From NCBI RefSeq assembly GCF_006439015.1, contig NZ_RCZG01000001.1, positions 1-64,000 of the forward strand: a stretch of DNA of 64,000 bases, given 5' to 3'. The notes under the pieces are model-generated. The model saw nothing but the letters and a program-made list of their open reading frames with translations, had not been told where the DNA came from and made no database searches. This DNA is from Mycolicibacterium hodleri (lineage in GTDB: Bacteria > Actinomycetota > Actinomycetes > Mycobacteriales > Mycobacteriaceae). A program made the position numbers and the translations under genes. This document shows positions 19,028 to 27,705 of the stretch, in pieces (position 1 is the stretch's first letter; each line of letters begins with the position of its first letter).

Positions 19028-19620
19028 GCGACGCCGCGAATGGGGCCGACTCCATCGCGGAGAGCGCTACCGACGATCTCGACACGCTCGACCATGAAGC
19101 CGAAGCCGAGGAGGAGAGCCCGTCCGACGTGAAACGGATGTCGTCGGCGAGCGTGGCGATGCTGGTCGGTCTGGTGATAGTCGTCGTGGCGGTCGCGCTG
19201 ACGGGCTTTCTGGGGTACCGGGCGTTTCAATCACAGCAGATCGAGGATCGGACCAACCTCTTCCTGGGGGTCGCACGTCAGGGCGCGGTGAATCTGACCA
19301 CGATCGACTGGCAGGAAGCCGACTCCGACATTCAGCGCATCCTGGATTCGGCGACCGGGACCTTCTACGACGACTTCTCCAAGCGGTCCCAACCCTTCGT
19401 CGAGGTGGTGAAGCAGGCGAAGTCGAAGTCCGTGGGCACGGTGACCGAAGCCGGCGTCGAGTCCGAATCGGGTGATCAGGCCCAGGTTCTCGTCGCGGTC
19501 TCGGTCCAGACCACCAGTGGCGGTGCAGCCGAACAACGACCGCGCGCGTGGCGGATGCGGATGGACCTCCAGCGGGTCGGCGATCAGGCCAAGGTGTCCA
19601 ATGTGCAATTCGTGCCGTGA
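18991..19620 (+). CDS. Mce-associated membrane protein 1
   Basis: 209 residues. A long acidic cytoplasmic N-terminus (about 45 residues), one membrane helix (VAMLVGLVIVVVAVALTGFL), and an extracytoplasmic alpha/beta domain related to the NTF2-like fold of Mce-associated (Mas/Mam) proteins. Such proteins stabilise or assemble the Mce complex. It overlaps mceF by 37 bp and shares a GTGA overlap with the next gene. Confidence 0.85.
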   Translation: MAKHDAAAEDELSDAANGADSIAESATDDLDTLDHEAEAEEESPSDVKRMSSASVAMLVGLVIVVVAVALTGFLGYRAFQSQQIEDRTNLFLGVARQGAVNLTTIDWQEADSDIQRILDSATGTFYDDFSKRSQPFVEVVKQAKSKSVGTVTEAGVESESGDQAQVLVAVSVQTTSGGAAEQRPRAWRMRMDLQRVGDQAKVSNVQFVP

Positions 19621-20261
19621 TCACGGGGACGACGGAGGCCGGCGATGACAGTCCAGACGACGAGCAGGTTTCCGAGATGACGACGACGCCCCTGGACCAC
19701 GACCAGGACACGCTGAACGTCGCCGACCCCGAGGCGGCCGTCGACGCCGACTCGGCACCGAAAGACCCTCCACACCAGGTTGATTGGAAGCGCGTCGTGA
19801 CCTATGGGCTGATACCGGCCCTCGCGTTGGTCTTGTTCATGGGTGCGGGCTATCTGAAGTGGCTGGACACCAGGAACCGCGATTCGCAGATCGCGGGTGC
19901 GGAATCGGTACAGGTTGCGCGTGATTCGACGGTCGCGTTGCTGTCCTACACGCCGGCCGATGTGGACAAGCAACTCATCGAGGCCCGTGATCGGCTCACC
20001 GGGGAGTTCCGGAAGTCGTACACCTCGCTAACCAATGACGTGGTGATCCCCGGCGCCAAGCAGCAGCAGATCACGGCGGTCGCCACGGTGCCTGCAGCCT
20101 CTTCGGTGTCGGCGAGCGTGGATCACGCCGTGGCACTGGTGTTCGTCAATCAGACGACGACCGTGGGGTCCGGGGCGCCCACCGACCTGGCGTCCACCGT
20201 GCGGGTGACGTTGGACAAGGTCGACGGGCGTTGGCTCATCTCCCAGTTCGACCCCGTCTGA
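19617..20261 (+). CDS. Mce-associated membrane protein 2
   Basis: 214 residues if begun at the GTG overlapping the previous stop; ATG 19677 is the alternative. It has the same plan as its neighbour: acidic cytoplasmic start, single membrane helix (VVTYGLIPALALVLFMGAGY) and a C-terminal domain ending in VDGRWLISQFDPV, a conserved Mas-type end. It closes the mce operon; a 45-bp gap with its own ribosome site separates it from the secreted protein downstream. Confidence 0.85.
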   Translation: MITGTTEAGDDSPDDEQVSEMTTTPLDHDQDTLNVADPEAAVDADSAPKDPPHQVDWKRVVTYGLIPALALVLFMGAGYLKWLDTRNRDSQIAGAESVQVARDSTVALLSYTPADVDKQLIEARDRLTGEFRKSYTSLTNDVVIPGAKQQQITAVATVPAASSVSASVDHAVALVFVNQTTTVGSGAPTDLASTVRVTLDKVDGRWLISQFDPV

Positions 20262-20306
20262 CGCGGATCTCGGCTATGTCGGTGAACATCAAGGGAAGGC
20301 GCTGAA

Positions 20307-20732
20307 GTGAATTCAATGGCCAGTGCTGTACGGATGACGGTTCTGCCCGTGACGATTGCCGTGGCGATGGCTGGTCTCAATCTTGCTGTCGCACAGGCAA
20401 CTCCGGACCCGACGACCCAGGCTTCGTGTGCTTACACTCTTGCATCGCCGACCGTCGTCAAGGTTTCCGGGACGGACATGGTGACCGCAACGCTCACGCC
20501 CGGCCCGTGCACGGGGAGAATATCCCCGAACTCGATCACCGTGTGTGTCGAAATGCAGGGCGGTTCGAGGCCGCAGTGCGCGACCCACCCCTACTTCGAC
20601 CCCGTGCGGGCCTACTTCGCCCCGTACCGCCCGGGTGCCACGTATCAGTCAACCGGGCGGGGTTGCGGGAGTGTCTTTCCAACGGCCGATGAGTCGTGCG
20701 TGTCCCTCGGTCCGTACGCGGCGACGTTGTAA
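20307..20732 (+). CDS. Secreted protein of unknown function
   Basis: 141 residues with a Sec signal peptide (cleavage expected after AVAQA, near residue 31) and a compact Cys-rich mature part (six Cys), beta-rich in appearance. The GTG start is supported by AGGGAAGG eight bases upstream. No domain recognised. It may be cotranscribed with the mce operon, or stand alone. Confidence 0.7.
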   Translation: MNSMASAVRMTVLPVTIAVAMAGLNLAVAQATPDPTTQASCAYTLASPTVVKVSGTDMVTATLTPGPCTGRISPNSITVCVEMQGGSRPQCATHPYFDPVRAYFAPYRPGATYQSTGRGCGSVFPTADESCVSLGPYAATL

Positions 20733-20749
20733 GGCTTGGCGCCCCTTGA

Positions 20750-21247
20750 TCAGGCCGGAGTGCCGTAGACGGCGACGACCACACTGCGGTCCAAGCTGTT
20801 CTCCGACCACACCCCGATCGCGGTATGGCTGCAGTCCTGCATGGCGGCACGCGAAGGCGGGTCCCACCACCACTGACCGAGGATGTCGATGCCGTTGATG
20901 GCGAGCGACTGATTGATCGCCACGGTCTCGGCGACTTGGCCGGCGAACCCTGCAGCTTGCGCCCGGTCTTGAGGTGTCGAGCCGTCCGTACCGATATCGC
21001 CGTTGATGTCGTGATTGTTCAGCAGGTCCAACGTCTGTCGCTGAGCGGCGTCGACGAGGCGCCCGTCCAGTCGGGGATCTGTGGGACAGCCGTTCTGTTT
21101 CTGGGCGGTGTAGATGTTTCCGAAGACACTGCTGTTGAGCCTCTTGTTGTCGGCGTGGGCGGTGGGCATCGCGACTGTCCCGGCCGCAACCGCCAACAGA
21201 CTTGACAAGATGAGCGCTCGGCGCCGAGTCGTCATCGTGGGTGTCAT
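20750..21247 (-). CDS. Secreted CAP-like (SCP/PR-1) protein
   Basis: 165 residues. The signal peptide ends at AHA (about residue 32); the mature part resembles short mycobacterial CAP-domain proteins (NGDIGTDGSTPQDRAQAAGF, and WWDPPSRAAMQDCSHTAIGV, with two Cys that can pair). CAP domains often bind lipids or sterols, which would suit a neighbour of an mce operon. The genes at 20307 and 20750 converge with only 17 bp between them. Confidence 0.75.
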   Translation of the reverse strand: MTPTMTTRRRALILSSLLAVAAGTVAMPTAHADNKRLNSSVFGNIYTAQKQNGCPTDPRLDGRLVDAAQRQTLDLLNNHDINGDIGTDGSTPQDRAQAAGFAGQVAETVAINQSLAINGIDILGQWWWDPPSRAAMQDCSHTAIGVWSENSLDRSVVVAVYGTPA

Positions 21248-21347
21248 GGCCCACCTTCCGGTGTTCGTAGGAACTGTGTTTGCCGAGACTTTACTTCGTT
21301 CAACTCGAATGAGGTAGATGTATTAAGCTTTCGCCGGTGCTCATCGG

Positions 21348-21716
21348 TTAGCCCGGTGGTGGTTGGTAGCCTGCTGCCGAGTTTCGCAATTGCCAGATCT
21401 CCGCGGGGCACAGGATGCCGACGGCATACGAGACAAGGTAATTCGCCGCAAACTCGTCGTTCGGAAGGACGTCGCTCTTCACGTCACCCATGATCTGTGG
21501 GTAGGCCTCGCCGTTGCGCACCTTGTCGCAGATCCCGTAGCCGTAGCCGATGGCGTCATTGTTCGGAAAGGCGTAGTGTCTACGCGCCACCACGTCATAG
21601 GTGTACTCCACCTCGGGTGCTGGAGCGGCATGCGCCAGTGGTGCCGGCGTCTGCGTGATGACGCCGAAGGCAGTGCCGGCAACGATCACGGCGATTAGCG
21701 GTGTGCCACGCTTCAT
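21348..21716 (-). CDS. DUF732-type secreted protein
   Basis: 122 residues. Signal peptide to about residue 31 (ending LAHAA), then the DUF732 pattern: AIGYGYGICDKVRNGEAYPQ and SYAVGILCPAE, two Cys about 44 residues apart that should form a disulphide. Small DUF732 proteins are a mycobacterial exported family without known function. It is divergent from the DUF305-like lipoprotein with a 49-bp gap. Confidence 0.85.
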   Translation of the reverse strand: MKRGTPLIAVIVAGTAFGVITQTPAPLAHAAPAPEVEYTYDVVARRHYAFPNNDAIGYGYGICDKVRNGEAYPQIMGDVKSDVLPNDEFAANYLVSYAVGILCPAEIWQLRNSAAGYQPPPG

Positions 21717-21765
21717 GATGACAGCCTAGGTGGTTGCTTTGCGAGATACTAGGCTCGCAAGTGAG

Positions 21766-22359
21766 ATGAAGTCCTATGCCACTGGATTATTGGTTCTGTT
21801 CATCGCCGTCGTGGTGAGCGCGTGCGGGGGCGTCGATGCGCCGGACCAAGCGCCGAGGTCGACGGATCAGCCGGCCATCACCGGTGCGCCCGCCGGTTTC
21901 AACACGGACGACGTCGCCTTTGCGAACGCCATGATCACGTCCTATGAGCAGAGCACGGAACTGACCGACCTCGTGTCCGAGCGCTCCACTGATCCGAATC
22001 TCGTTGCGCTCGCGGCCGACATCGATGCCGCGCAGCGTCCGAACCTCGAGATGGTGAAGGTGTTCCTGGTGCAATGGAACGCGGACTCTGACACCAGCCC
22101 CGATCAGAGCACACAGGGCAACCCGGTGGCGGGTGTGATCGACGATGCCACGATGGCCCGCTTGAAGTCGTTGAGGGGCCCGGAGTTCGACGCACTGTGG
22201 CTGCCGTCGATGATCGAGCACCAGCAGGGCGCGGCGGCGACGGCCGAGGCGGAGACCGCGCACGGCGCGAACGTCGACGCCGTGGCGACGGCAAGGCAGC
22301 TCGTCGGCTCGTACCAAGCGCAGATCGCCCGGATGCAACAGGCGCTCGCCGGCCACTAG
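21766..22359 (+). CDS. DUF305-family lipoprotein
   Basis: 197 residues. Lipobox VSAC with Cys at residue 20. The mature part is a DUF305 four-helix protein in two halves: AMITSYEQSTELTDLV and SMIEHQQGAAATAEAE. In the family the first half usually carries paired His (MI.HH), proposed to bind metal; here it reads SY, so one site is lost. ATG 21766 is chosen because the signal peptide starts there; the frame opens at 21730. Confidence 0.82.
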   Translation: MKSYATGLLVLFIAVVVSACGGVDAPDQAPRSTDQPAITGAPAGFNTDDVAFANAMITSYEQSTELTDLVSERSTDPNLVALAADIDAAQRPNLEMVKVFLVQWNADSDTSPDQSTQGNPVAGVIDDATMARLKSLRGPEFDALWLPSMIEHQQGAAATAEAETAHGANVDAVATARQLVGSYQAQIARMQQALAGH

Positions 22360-22392
22360 GCCGCGAGGTCGAGTGATACCCGGCGCGGGCGG

Positions 22393-23070
22393 TTATTCTG
22401 AGCGGTCGCGGCGCAGCTGATCGGCGAGATTGCTCAAGGCCTCCAACGCCTCGTCGACCGCTTGTTCGACCTCCATGGTGCGGGAAAGGTGTTCTCCACC
22501 CGAGCCGTTCGTCGCGGCCAGAGCCGGAATGATGAAGTGGCGGAAGCGTCGCCGCGTCTCGTCGTCGGACCGACCGATCTCCTCGGCGGCGCGATAGGTC
22601 TGCTCGACTAGGAAGTCGACCATCTCCCCGATCCCGATCCCGATGTCGGTGCGCACCTGCCCACTTCGCTGGCCTTCGTCCAGCACCGGCCCTATCGCCT
22701 CCACGGCGACCTGGTGCACGCGCGGGTCGTGCACCGACTCCGAGTGTTGAGCGATCAGGGCGGCGATCGACGGGTCCGACGGCAGTTCCCGCGCCGTGTA
22801 GACCAACGCTGTCTCGAGCTTTGCGAAGACGCCGGTCTTCGTCGTCATCAGCGTCGCCACGGCCGCCGTATGCCGACGGGCACGTAGTCGCGCGACCTGC
22901 ACCAGCATCTCCGAAACACTGCCGAGCTGCCGGAACGCCGTCGCCCGCGAGACGCCAGCGATCTTGGCGACCACTTCCATCTGCACCGCGTTGATGCCAC
23001 GCGATGCTATCTCGGTGTCGGCCGCCCTGATCAGTCGGTCCTTGACGGTGCCGTCGTCGGCAGCGGTCAT
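22393..23070 (-). CDS. TetR-family regulator
   Basis: 225 residues from ATG 23070 (GTG 23085 is an alternative). The N-terminal HTH (RLIRAADTEIASRGINAVQM, then VSRATAFRQLGSVSEML) is typical; the C-terminal half is the helical ligand domain. The upstream CaiB pseudogene ends only 11-26 bp away on the same strand. The adjacent target genes have decayed, so its present regulon is unclear. Confidence 0.85.
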   Translation of the reverse strand: MTAADDGTVKDRLIRAADTEIASRGINAVQMEVVAKIAGVSRATAFRQLGSVSEMLVQVARLRARRHTAAVATLMTTKTGVFAKLETALVYTARELPSDPSIAALIAQHSESVHDPRVHQVAVEAIGPVLDEGQRSGQVRTDIGIGIGEMVDFLVEQTYRAAEEIGRSDDETRRRFRHFIIPALAATNGSGGEHLSRTMEVEQAVDEALEALSNLADQLRRDRSE

Positions 23071-23095
23071 GTCGACGGCAGTCACAGAGCCGAGA

Positions 23096-23759
23096 TTACG
23101 TGATCGCACCGGCAATCTTGAGCCCTATGAGTCGGTCGTCGTCGACTCCCAGTTCGCGCAGGACGTCGTCGGTGTGCTCGGCGAACCGAGGGGCGCGCAC
23201 GAGGTCGGCTGGGTCGTCGTCGAACTTCACCGGGTTGGCGACCAACTGTTGCGGGTTTCCCTCGGCATCAACGATGTTGGCGATGCGCCCGTTGGCGGTC
23301 AGGCCTTCGTCGTGCGCCAGCTCCCACGCGTCCTGCACCGGCGCCCACTGCCCGGTGCCCTTGCCCAGCGCAGCCCTGCAGTCGGCGAAGCTCAGGGCGG
23401 CGATGGCGTCGTGCACGATGCCGTAGGCGATGTCGGCATGTGCGGCCATCGATTCCAGTGAGCTGAACCGCTGCGGCGGAGCAGTTCGTCGAACTCCGGT
23501 CGCACCTCGGAGTTGTCGAGCGCCATTCCGACGCTTCGCTTTCCGCGGTTGGGCGCTTCCATGATCGGGGCGAAGGAGGACCCGGGCTTGGACGCCGCCG
23601 CACCGAGGACCTTGACCAGTCCACGTTGCGCGTGCCCGGTTACGGGATGCTCGAACTTGACGACCTCGGCACCCCGGTCGCGAGCACGGCACCCGCGGAC
23701 GGCACGTAGGTGAACTGTGCCACCTCGAGCACCCGGACTCCGTCGAGCGGCTTGCGCAT
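23096..23759 (-). pseudogene. CaiB/BaiF family III CoA-transferase, internally deleted
   Basis: Starting at ATG 23759 the frame encodes the class-III CoA-transferase N-terminus (MRKPLDGVRVLEVAQFTYVP), shifts by one base near 23665 (expected ADWGAEVVK), continues as EVVKFEHPVTGHAQRG and RGKRSVGMALDN, then jumps near 23465 to the C-terminal part (SSLESMAAHADIAYGIVHDA to the stop at 23096). Roughly 170-200 of about 400 residues are missing from the middle. It cannot make a working enzyme. Its ATG overlaps the stop of the P450 fragment. Confidence 0.8.
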
Positions 23760-24052
23760 CAGACGTCCCACACCAGCGGAAGGCTCTCCAACCCCAACTG
23801 GCTTCCACTCTCGAGCATCTGCGCATATTCGTCGAGCTCGGAGACCGGGAGCCCCATCATCTCGAGGAAGATGGTGGTCGGAAACCGTGTCGCGAAGTCG
23901 GCCATGAAGTCGCAGGAGCCGCGGGCCGCCAGCTCATCGATGAGGTCGATCGCGCGTTGCCGCACAGTCGATTCCATGCGCTCCACCGCGCCGGGGGAAG
24001 GAGCGGACGGAGCTGGCGCCGCCACTGCTTGTGCTCGTCGCCGTCCAGCATC
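23759..24052 (-). pseudogene. Cytochrome P450 internal fragment
   Basis: Only the middle of a P450 remains: MLDGDEHKQWRRQL (the substrate-access/helix C region) joined through a one-base frameshift near 24000 to SPGAVERMESTVRQRAIDLI and FATRFPTTIFLEMMGLPVSE. The N-terminus, I-helix and haem-binding loop are absent. On the 5' side it is fused to the end of the GntR gene near 24053; on the 3' side it meets the CaiB start at 23759. Confidence 0.8.
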
Positions 24053-24812
24053 TCCGCTCGTAGCCCCTGACCAGTGCCGCGCTGGCTCTCTCCATGTGAC
24101 GGCGCCAATGCGCCTCGGCCTCAATGCCTTTGCCGTCCGAGACCAGATCGGCGAGCCTGCCATAGGAACGCAGCAACCTGTCGTACTGCGCCTTGGGTAC
24201 CACGTTCTGTTCGCCGAGGATCGCCGCGGTGGTGTGACGCTCGGTGATCTCGTGCAGCATTCCGGCGATCATCGCCAGGGTGGCGTTTCCCGACAGTTCC
24301 ACCAGGCGACGGTGCAGCTCGGCCGACGCCTGTGCCAGGCGGCCCGCCTCCCGCGCCTGGGGAATCTCGGAGACCAGGCGGCGCAGTTCCTCGTGCGCGG
24401 CCGCGGAGCCGTCCTCAGCGAGCAGTCGCGCGGCGTGCGGTTCGATGCCGATCCGGGCCGTCATCACGTCACCCAGCGTCGTCCCGGAGATCGCCAGTAG
24501 CAGAGCGGCCGGTCGGGCGACGATCTCGGGCCCGGGGACGCGTACCTTGGCACCGGTCCGCGAACCGCGCCGCACCTCCACCAGTCGATCGGACTCCAGC
24601 ACGCGCACTGCTTCTCGCAGCGTCGGTCGACTCACCTGGAAGTGGGTCATCAGATCTGCCTCGAACGGCAGGAAGTCACCGTCCGTCAACTGCCCGTCGA
24701 CGATCATCTTCCGCAGGGTCTGCGCCACCAGCTCTGCAGTCTTCGGCGACCGAACGACCCCCGAAGTCACCTGGGGCGTGATCATCGGTGCGAGGAACTC
24801 CTGGCGGGACAC
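23934..24812 (-). CDS. GntR/FadR-type regulator with replaced C-terminus
   Basis: 292 residues as read. The wHTH (residues about 30-95: LRKMIVDGQLTDGDFLPFEA, VSRPTLREAVRVLES) and the FadR-type helical effector domain are intact up to about ALVRGYE (near 24057). Beyond that the frame runs for some 40 residues through P450-fragment DNA in the wrong frame (RRCWTATS onward). Only the last few native residues seem lost, so DNA and ligand binding may survive. GTG 24812 has a good AGGAGGT site just upstream. Confidence 0.75.
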   Translation of the reverse strand: MSRQEFLAPMITPQVTSGVVRSPKTAELVAQTLRKMIVDGQLTDGDFLPFEADLMTHFQVSRPTLREAVRVLESDRLVEVRRGSRTGAKVRVPGPEIVARPAALLLAISGTTLGDVMTARIGIEPHAARLLAEDGSAAAHEELRRLVSEIPQAREAGRLAQASAELHRRLVELSGNATLAMIAGMLHEITERHTTAAILGEQNVVPKAQYDRLLRSYGRLADLVSDGKGIEAEAHWRRHMERASAALVRGYERRCWTATSTSSGGASSVRSFPRRGGAHGIDCAATRDRPHR

Positions 24813-24908
24813 CGCGACCTCCTGGGCAGCTCAGATGTAATACTCAGTAAACCATCTTGCAGCGTGTCACCTCTGTTGAGACATGAGCTCGATCGCGGCG
24901 GTGTCGTA

Positions 24909-25857
24909 TCAAGCCCGTCGTTTGCGTCCCACCAGGAAGCTGGGTGGTGACGAGAAGGCGAGATCGGGTAACCGCTTGCGGGCCGTGAGCATTTCCCGTG
25001 CCTGCCCGGCGTCCCCGCTTATCGCGATCGACCACGGCATGTCGGCGGTGACGTGTTCGGCGATCGTCTCCGGCCGGGCCGCTGCGGAACGCCGCGCGGA
25101 TCGCCGCAACCTCATCCTGCCAGCAGTGCAGCTCGACGAGCGAGTCGTAGGTCCGCATGGTCAGATAGAAGGCGACCTGCAGCTTCGCATCCCGGATGGC
25201 GCGCTGCGGGTCCTCGTCGTCGATGGCGGTGATCAGCCACCCCCAGCGCCGTAGCCGGTCGGCATCGCGTCCAATCGATGCAGCACCGCGGCACAGTTCG
25301 GGTTCCACGACCTCGGTCCACCAGCGATCGGTGAAGCGCCCGTGTCCGAGCACGCCATCGGCCACCCGTCCCGCCGTCCGCACCATGATCTTGTTGAATG
25401 CTCCGATCAGGATGGGCACGTAGAGCCTGCCGAGGACGGGCGCCGGGATGTCGGCGTCGATGTTGTAGTACTCACCGCTGTATCGGATGGGTTCGCCGTT
25501 CTCGGCAACCAGATAGGCCCTGATCACCTCGATCAGCTCGGCCATGCGTGGGGCGGGATGAGCGGCGTCGACGCCGAACCAGTCCCTGTTCATCCGCGAC
25601 GTGCCCGCCCCAAGCCCGAAGAACACCCGACCCGACGAAGCCCTCAAGAGGTGCCGTACGGCGGCCGCGTGGTCGAACCGCGATCGGGCGAACGCGTAGG
25701 CGATGCCTGGGCCCACCATCGCAGTGGACGTGTTGCGCGCCATGTCGGTTGTTGTCACGTACGCGCTCAAGTCGGCGAATTCGCCTGCGCAGAAAGCGCT
25801 TGCGCCTGCCGCCTCGGCCTGCGCCGCAAGGTCGGGTCCCGGCCGTCGCCGATCCAA
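24909..25857 (-). pseudogene. F420-dependent LLM-class oxidoreductase, frameshifted
   Basis: The luciferase-like fold is recognisable over most of its length (GPGIAYAFARSRFDHAAAVR, VFFGLGAGTSRMNRDWFGVD, VLGRLYVPILIGAFNKIMV, GHGRFTDRWWTEVVEPEL). Near 25080 the frame shifts: the native C-terminus (ETIAEHVTADMPWSIAISGD, ending GRKRRA at 24909) is in a different frame from the main part. The N-terminus is also poor (TTG start, about ten residues shorter than relatives). It shares its promoter region divergently with the Rieske gene at 25928. Confidence 0.78.
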
Positions 25858-25868
25858 GTTTTCTCAGT

Positions 25869-25900
25869 TTTTCGACAAATATGTCGAAAATGAGTATGTT
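25869..25900 (+). promoter_or_regulatory. Promoter with 22-bp perfect operator dyad
   Basis: TTTTCGACA (25869-25877) and TGTCGAAAA (25882-25890) are perfect 9-bp arms around AATA. A promoter fits on the plus strand: -35-like TCGACA at 25872-25877, 17-bp spacer and -10-like TATGTT at 25895-25900, 27 bases before the Rieske start. A repressor on the dyad would block the -35 region. The TetR encoded at 26949 in the same operon is the obvious candidate. Confidence 0.65.
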
Positions 25901-25927
25901 GGGGTCGTCATAGCGAAAGGACTGGCG

Positions 25928-26959
25928 ATGCCTACGACAACTCTCAGCACGACACTTCCGAGCATGCTGCCCACCGGATGGTTTCAGGTCGCGTGGAGCG
26001 CCGACGTCGCCATCGGTGACGTGCAGCCCATGCACTACTTCGCGCGGGATCTCGTACTGTTCCGTGAGTTAGACGGTCAGGCCAAGGTGCTCGACGGCCA
26101 TTGTCAGCACCTCGGCGCAAGCCTCGCGCACGGCGGCTGCGTCGTCGAGGGCGGAATTCAGTGCCCATTTCACGGCTGGGTGTGGAACGGCGACGGCCGC
26201 AACGTACGCATTCCGTACGAGCCCAGGCCCAACCGCGGCCGCCGCGTGCGCTCGTATCCAGTGGCCGAGCTCAACGACTCCATCTACATCTGGCACGACG
26301 CCGACGGTCGACCGCCGCTATGGGAGGCACCGGAGGCGCTCGAGGTGCTCGGAAGCCATGTGCGGGAACAGGAATTCCACCCGTTCGACGAGGATTGTCG
26401 GACGCGTTTCGAGAAGGTGAAGGTGCATCCGCAGGTGATTGCGGAGAACGCCGTGGATCCCCACCACTTCCGCTTCGTCCACAACACCCCCATCAGCCCA
26501 GTGGTGTTGCGCGAGCACACCAATGAGTCGACCTGGGTGGCCAAGGTCGGCTTCGGCAAGCGGTGGCTCGAGGGCGTCGACCGTGACGGCGACACCATGA
26601 ACACGATCGAGATCTACTGGTCCGGAATCGGTGTCGCCTTCAACGGCGAGCAGATGCGCGACGGAGTTCGCGTCATCTCGATTTGCGCAACCCCGGTCGA
26701 TGACACCACGTCCGACATCTTCGCCGGCTACTGGATCAGTGCCGAGGCGTCGGCGGGCCCCGGTGATTTCGAGGCGCGGCTGTCCTCGGCCAAGCTGGCC
26801 CTGCCCGACGACATCCGCATCTGGGAACACCAGGAGTACCTCGACCGCCCCGGTCTGGCCGGCTCCGAAGCCGCCGGGTTCCGTGCACTGAGGCAGTGGG
26901 CCAGCAGCTTCTACCCCGAGCCGGAGCCCGTCGGGGAACCCGTCTCGCATGGCGTCTGA
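25928..26959 (+). CDS. KshA-like Rieske non-haem iron monooxygenase
   Basis: 343 residues. The Rieske [2Fe-2S] ligands are Cys59, His61, Cys79 and His82 (CQH...CPFH). The mononuclear iron site is ENAVDPHHFRFVH (Asp and two His, about residues 178-190). Size and layout match KshA-type oxygenases, which hydroxylate 3-ketosteroids and related CoA esters, with a separate reductase. No reductase gene is seen here. GAAAGGA upstream supports ATG 25928; the longer frame from 25703 belongs to no gene. It overlaps the TetR gene by 11 bp and is intact amid pseudogenes. Confidence 0.88.
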   Translation: MPTTTLSTTLPSMLPTGWFQVAWSADVAIGDVQPMHYFARDLVLFRELDGQAKVLDGHCQHLGASLAHGGCVVEGGIQCPFHGWVWNGDGRNVRIPYEPRPNRGRRVRSYPVAELNDSIYIWHDADGRPPLWEAPEALEVLGSHVREQEFHPFDEDCRTRFEKVKVHPQVIAENAVDPHHFRFVHNTPISPVVLREHTNESTWVAKVGFGKRWLEGVDRDGDTMNTIEIYWSGIGVAFNGEQMRDGVRVISICATPVDDTTSDIFAGYWISAEASAGPGDFEARLSSAKLALPDDIRIWEHQEYLDRPGLAGSEAAGFRALRQWASSFYPEPEPVGEPVSHGV

Positions 26960-27545
26960 CGGGTCCTCTCTGCTGCGCAAGTCCGACCGAACCCGTGAGT
27001 CGATTCTCGACGCCGCACGGATCGCCTTTGCGCGCAAGGGGTTCTCCGGTGTCACGATCCGCGACATCACGGATCTGGCGGACGTCAACCGGGCCGGCTT
27101 CTACTACTACTTCTCAGACAAGACCGAACTGTTCATCGAACTCGGTACGGAAACCTACCGGCAGGTGCTGGAGGTCGCCGAGGCGTTCGGCGATCTTCCG
27201 ATACCCCCATCGCGTGGGGAGCTCGCGGAATGGGTCGAGGGCTACTTCTCCTACCTCGACCGCAACGGGGCCTTCGTCAATCGTTCCACCGACGACATGC
27301 CCACCGACCCCGTGTTCCGTGCAGCCGTGGCCAGGTCGCGCCGTCGCACGGCGACCACCCTGGGAGAGCGCATCGTGAAGATGTCGCCATCGGCGGTCGA
27401 CGTCGACCCGGCCGCGACCGGCCTGGTCGTGATGGCCATGCTCGAGCAGTCCTGGCAGATGGTCCGCCACAACGACATTGCCTCCATGTCGCGCTCGACC
27501 GTGTTGGCGGCCGCTACCGACCTACTGTGGCGGGCGCTGGACTAG
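26949..27545 (+). CDS. TetR-family regulator coupled to Rieske gene
   Basis: 198 residues. The HTH is clear (ILDAARIAFARKGFSGVTIR, ITDLADVNRAGFYYYFSDK), followed by a short helical ligand domain. It overlaps the Rieske gene and is thus expressed with it, which suggests autoregulated control through the dyad at 25869-25890. The inducer is probably the oxygenase's substrate or a product. Confidence 0.88.
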   Translation: MASDGSSLLRKSDRTRESILDAARIAFARKGFSGVTIRDITDLADVNRAGFYYYFSDKTELFIELGTETYRQVLEVAEAFGDLPIPPSRGELAEWVEGYFSYLDRNGAFVNRSTDDMPTDPVFRAAVARSRRRTATTLGERIVKMSPSAVDVDPAATGLVVMAMLEQSWQMVRHNDIASMSRSTVLAAATDLLWRALD

Positions 27546-27705
27546 GCCCATTCGGTGACCAGCATCAGCTCGTCGAGCTTGGTGAGGTGTCCGGCAAGAT
27601 CTCTCTGGCACGCCTACCACCGCAGATGAGTTCCCAGCACCGTAAAGTCATATGCGTTAACGGGATTCGCCGTGTAGAGAATCAGTCGACAGTAGACTGG
27701 AGCCC

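Noticed and set aside
25703..25927. Extended N-terminus of the KshA-like Rieske protein
   Set aside because: It would read through the LLM gene's antisense strand and the operator; ATG 25928 has a good ribosome site and the right length.
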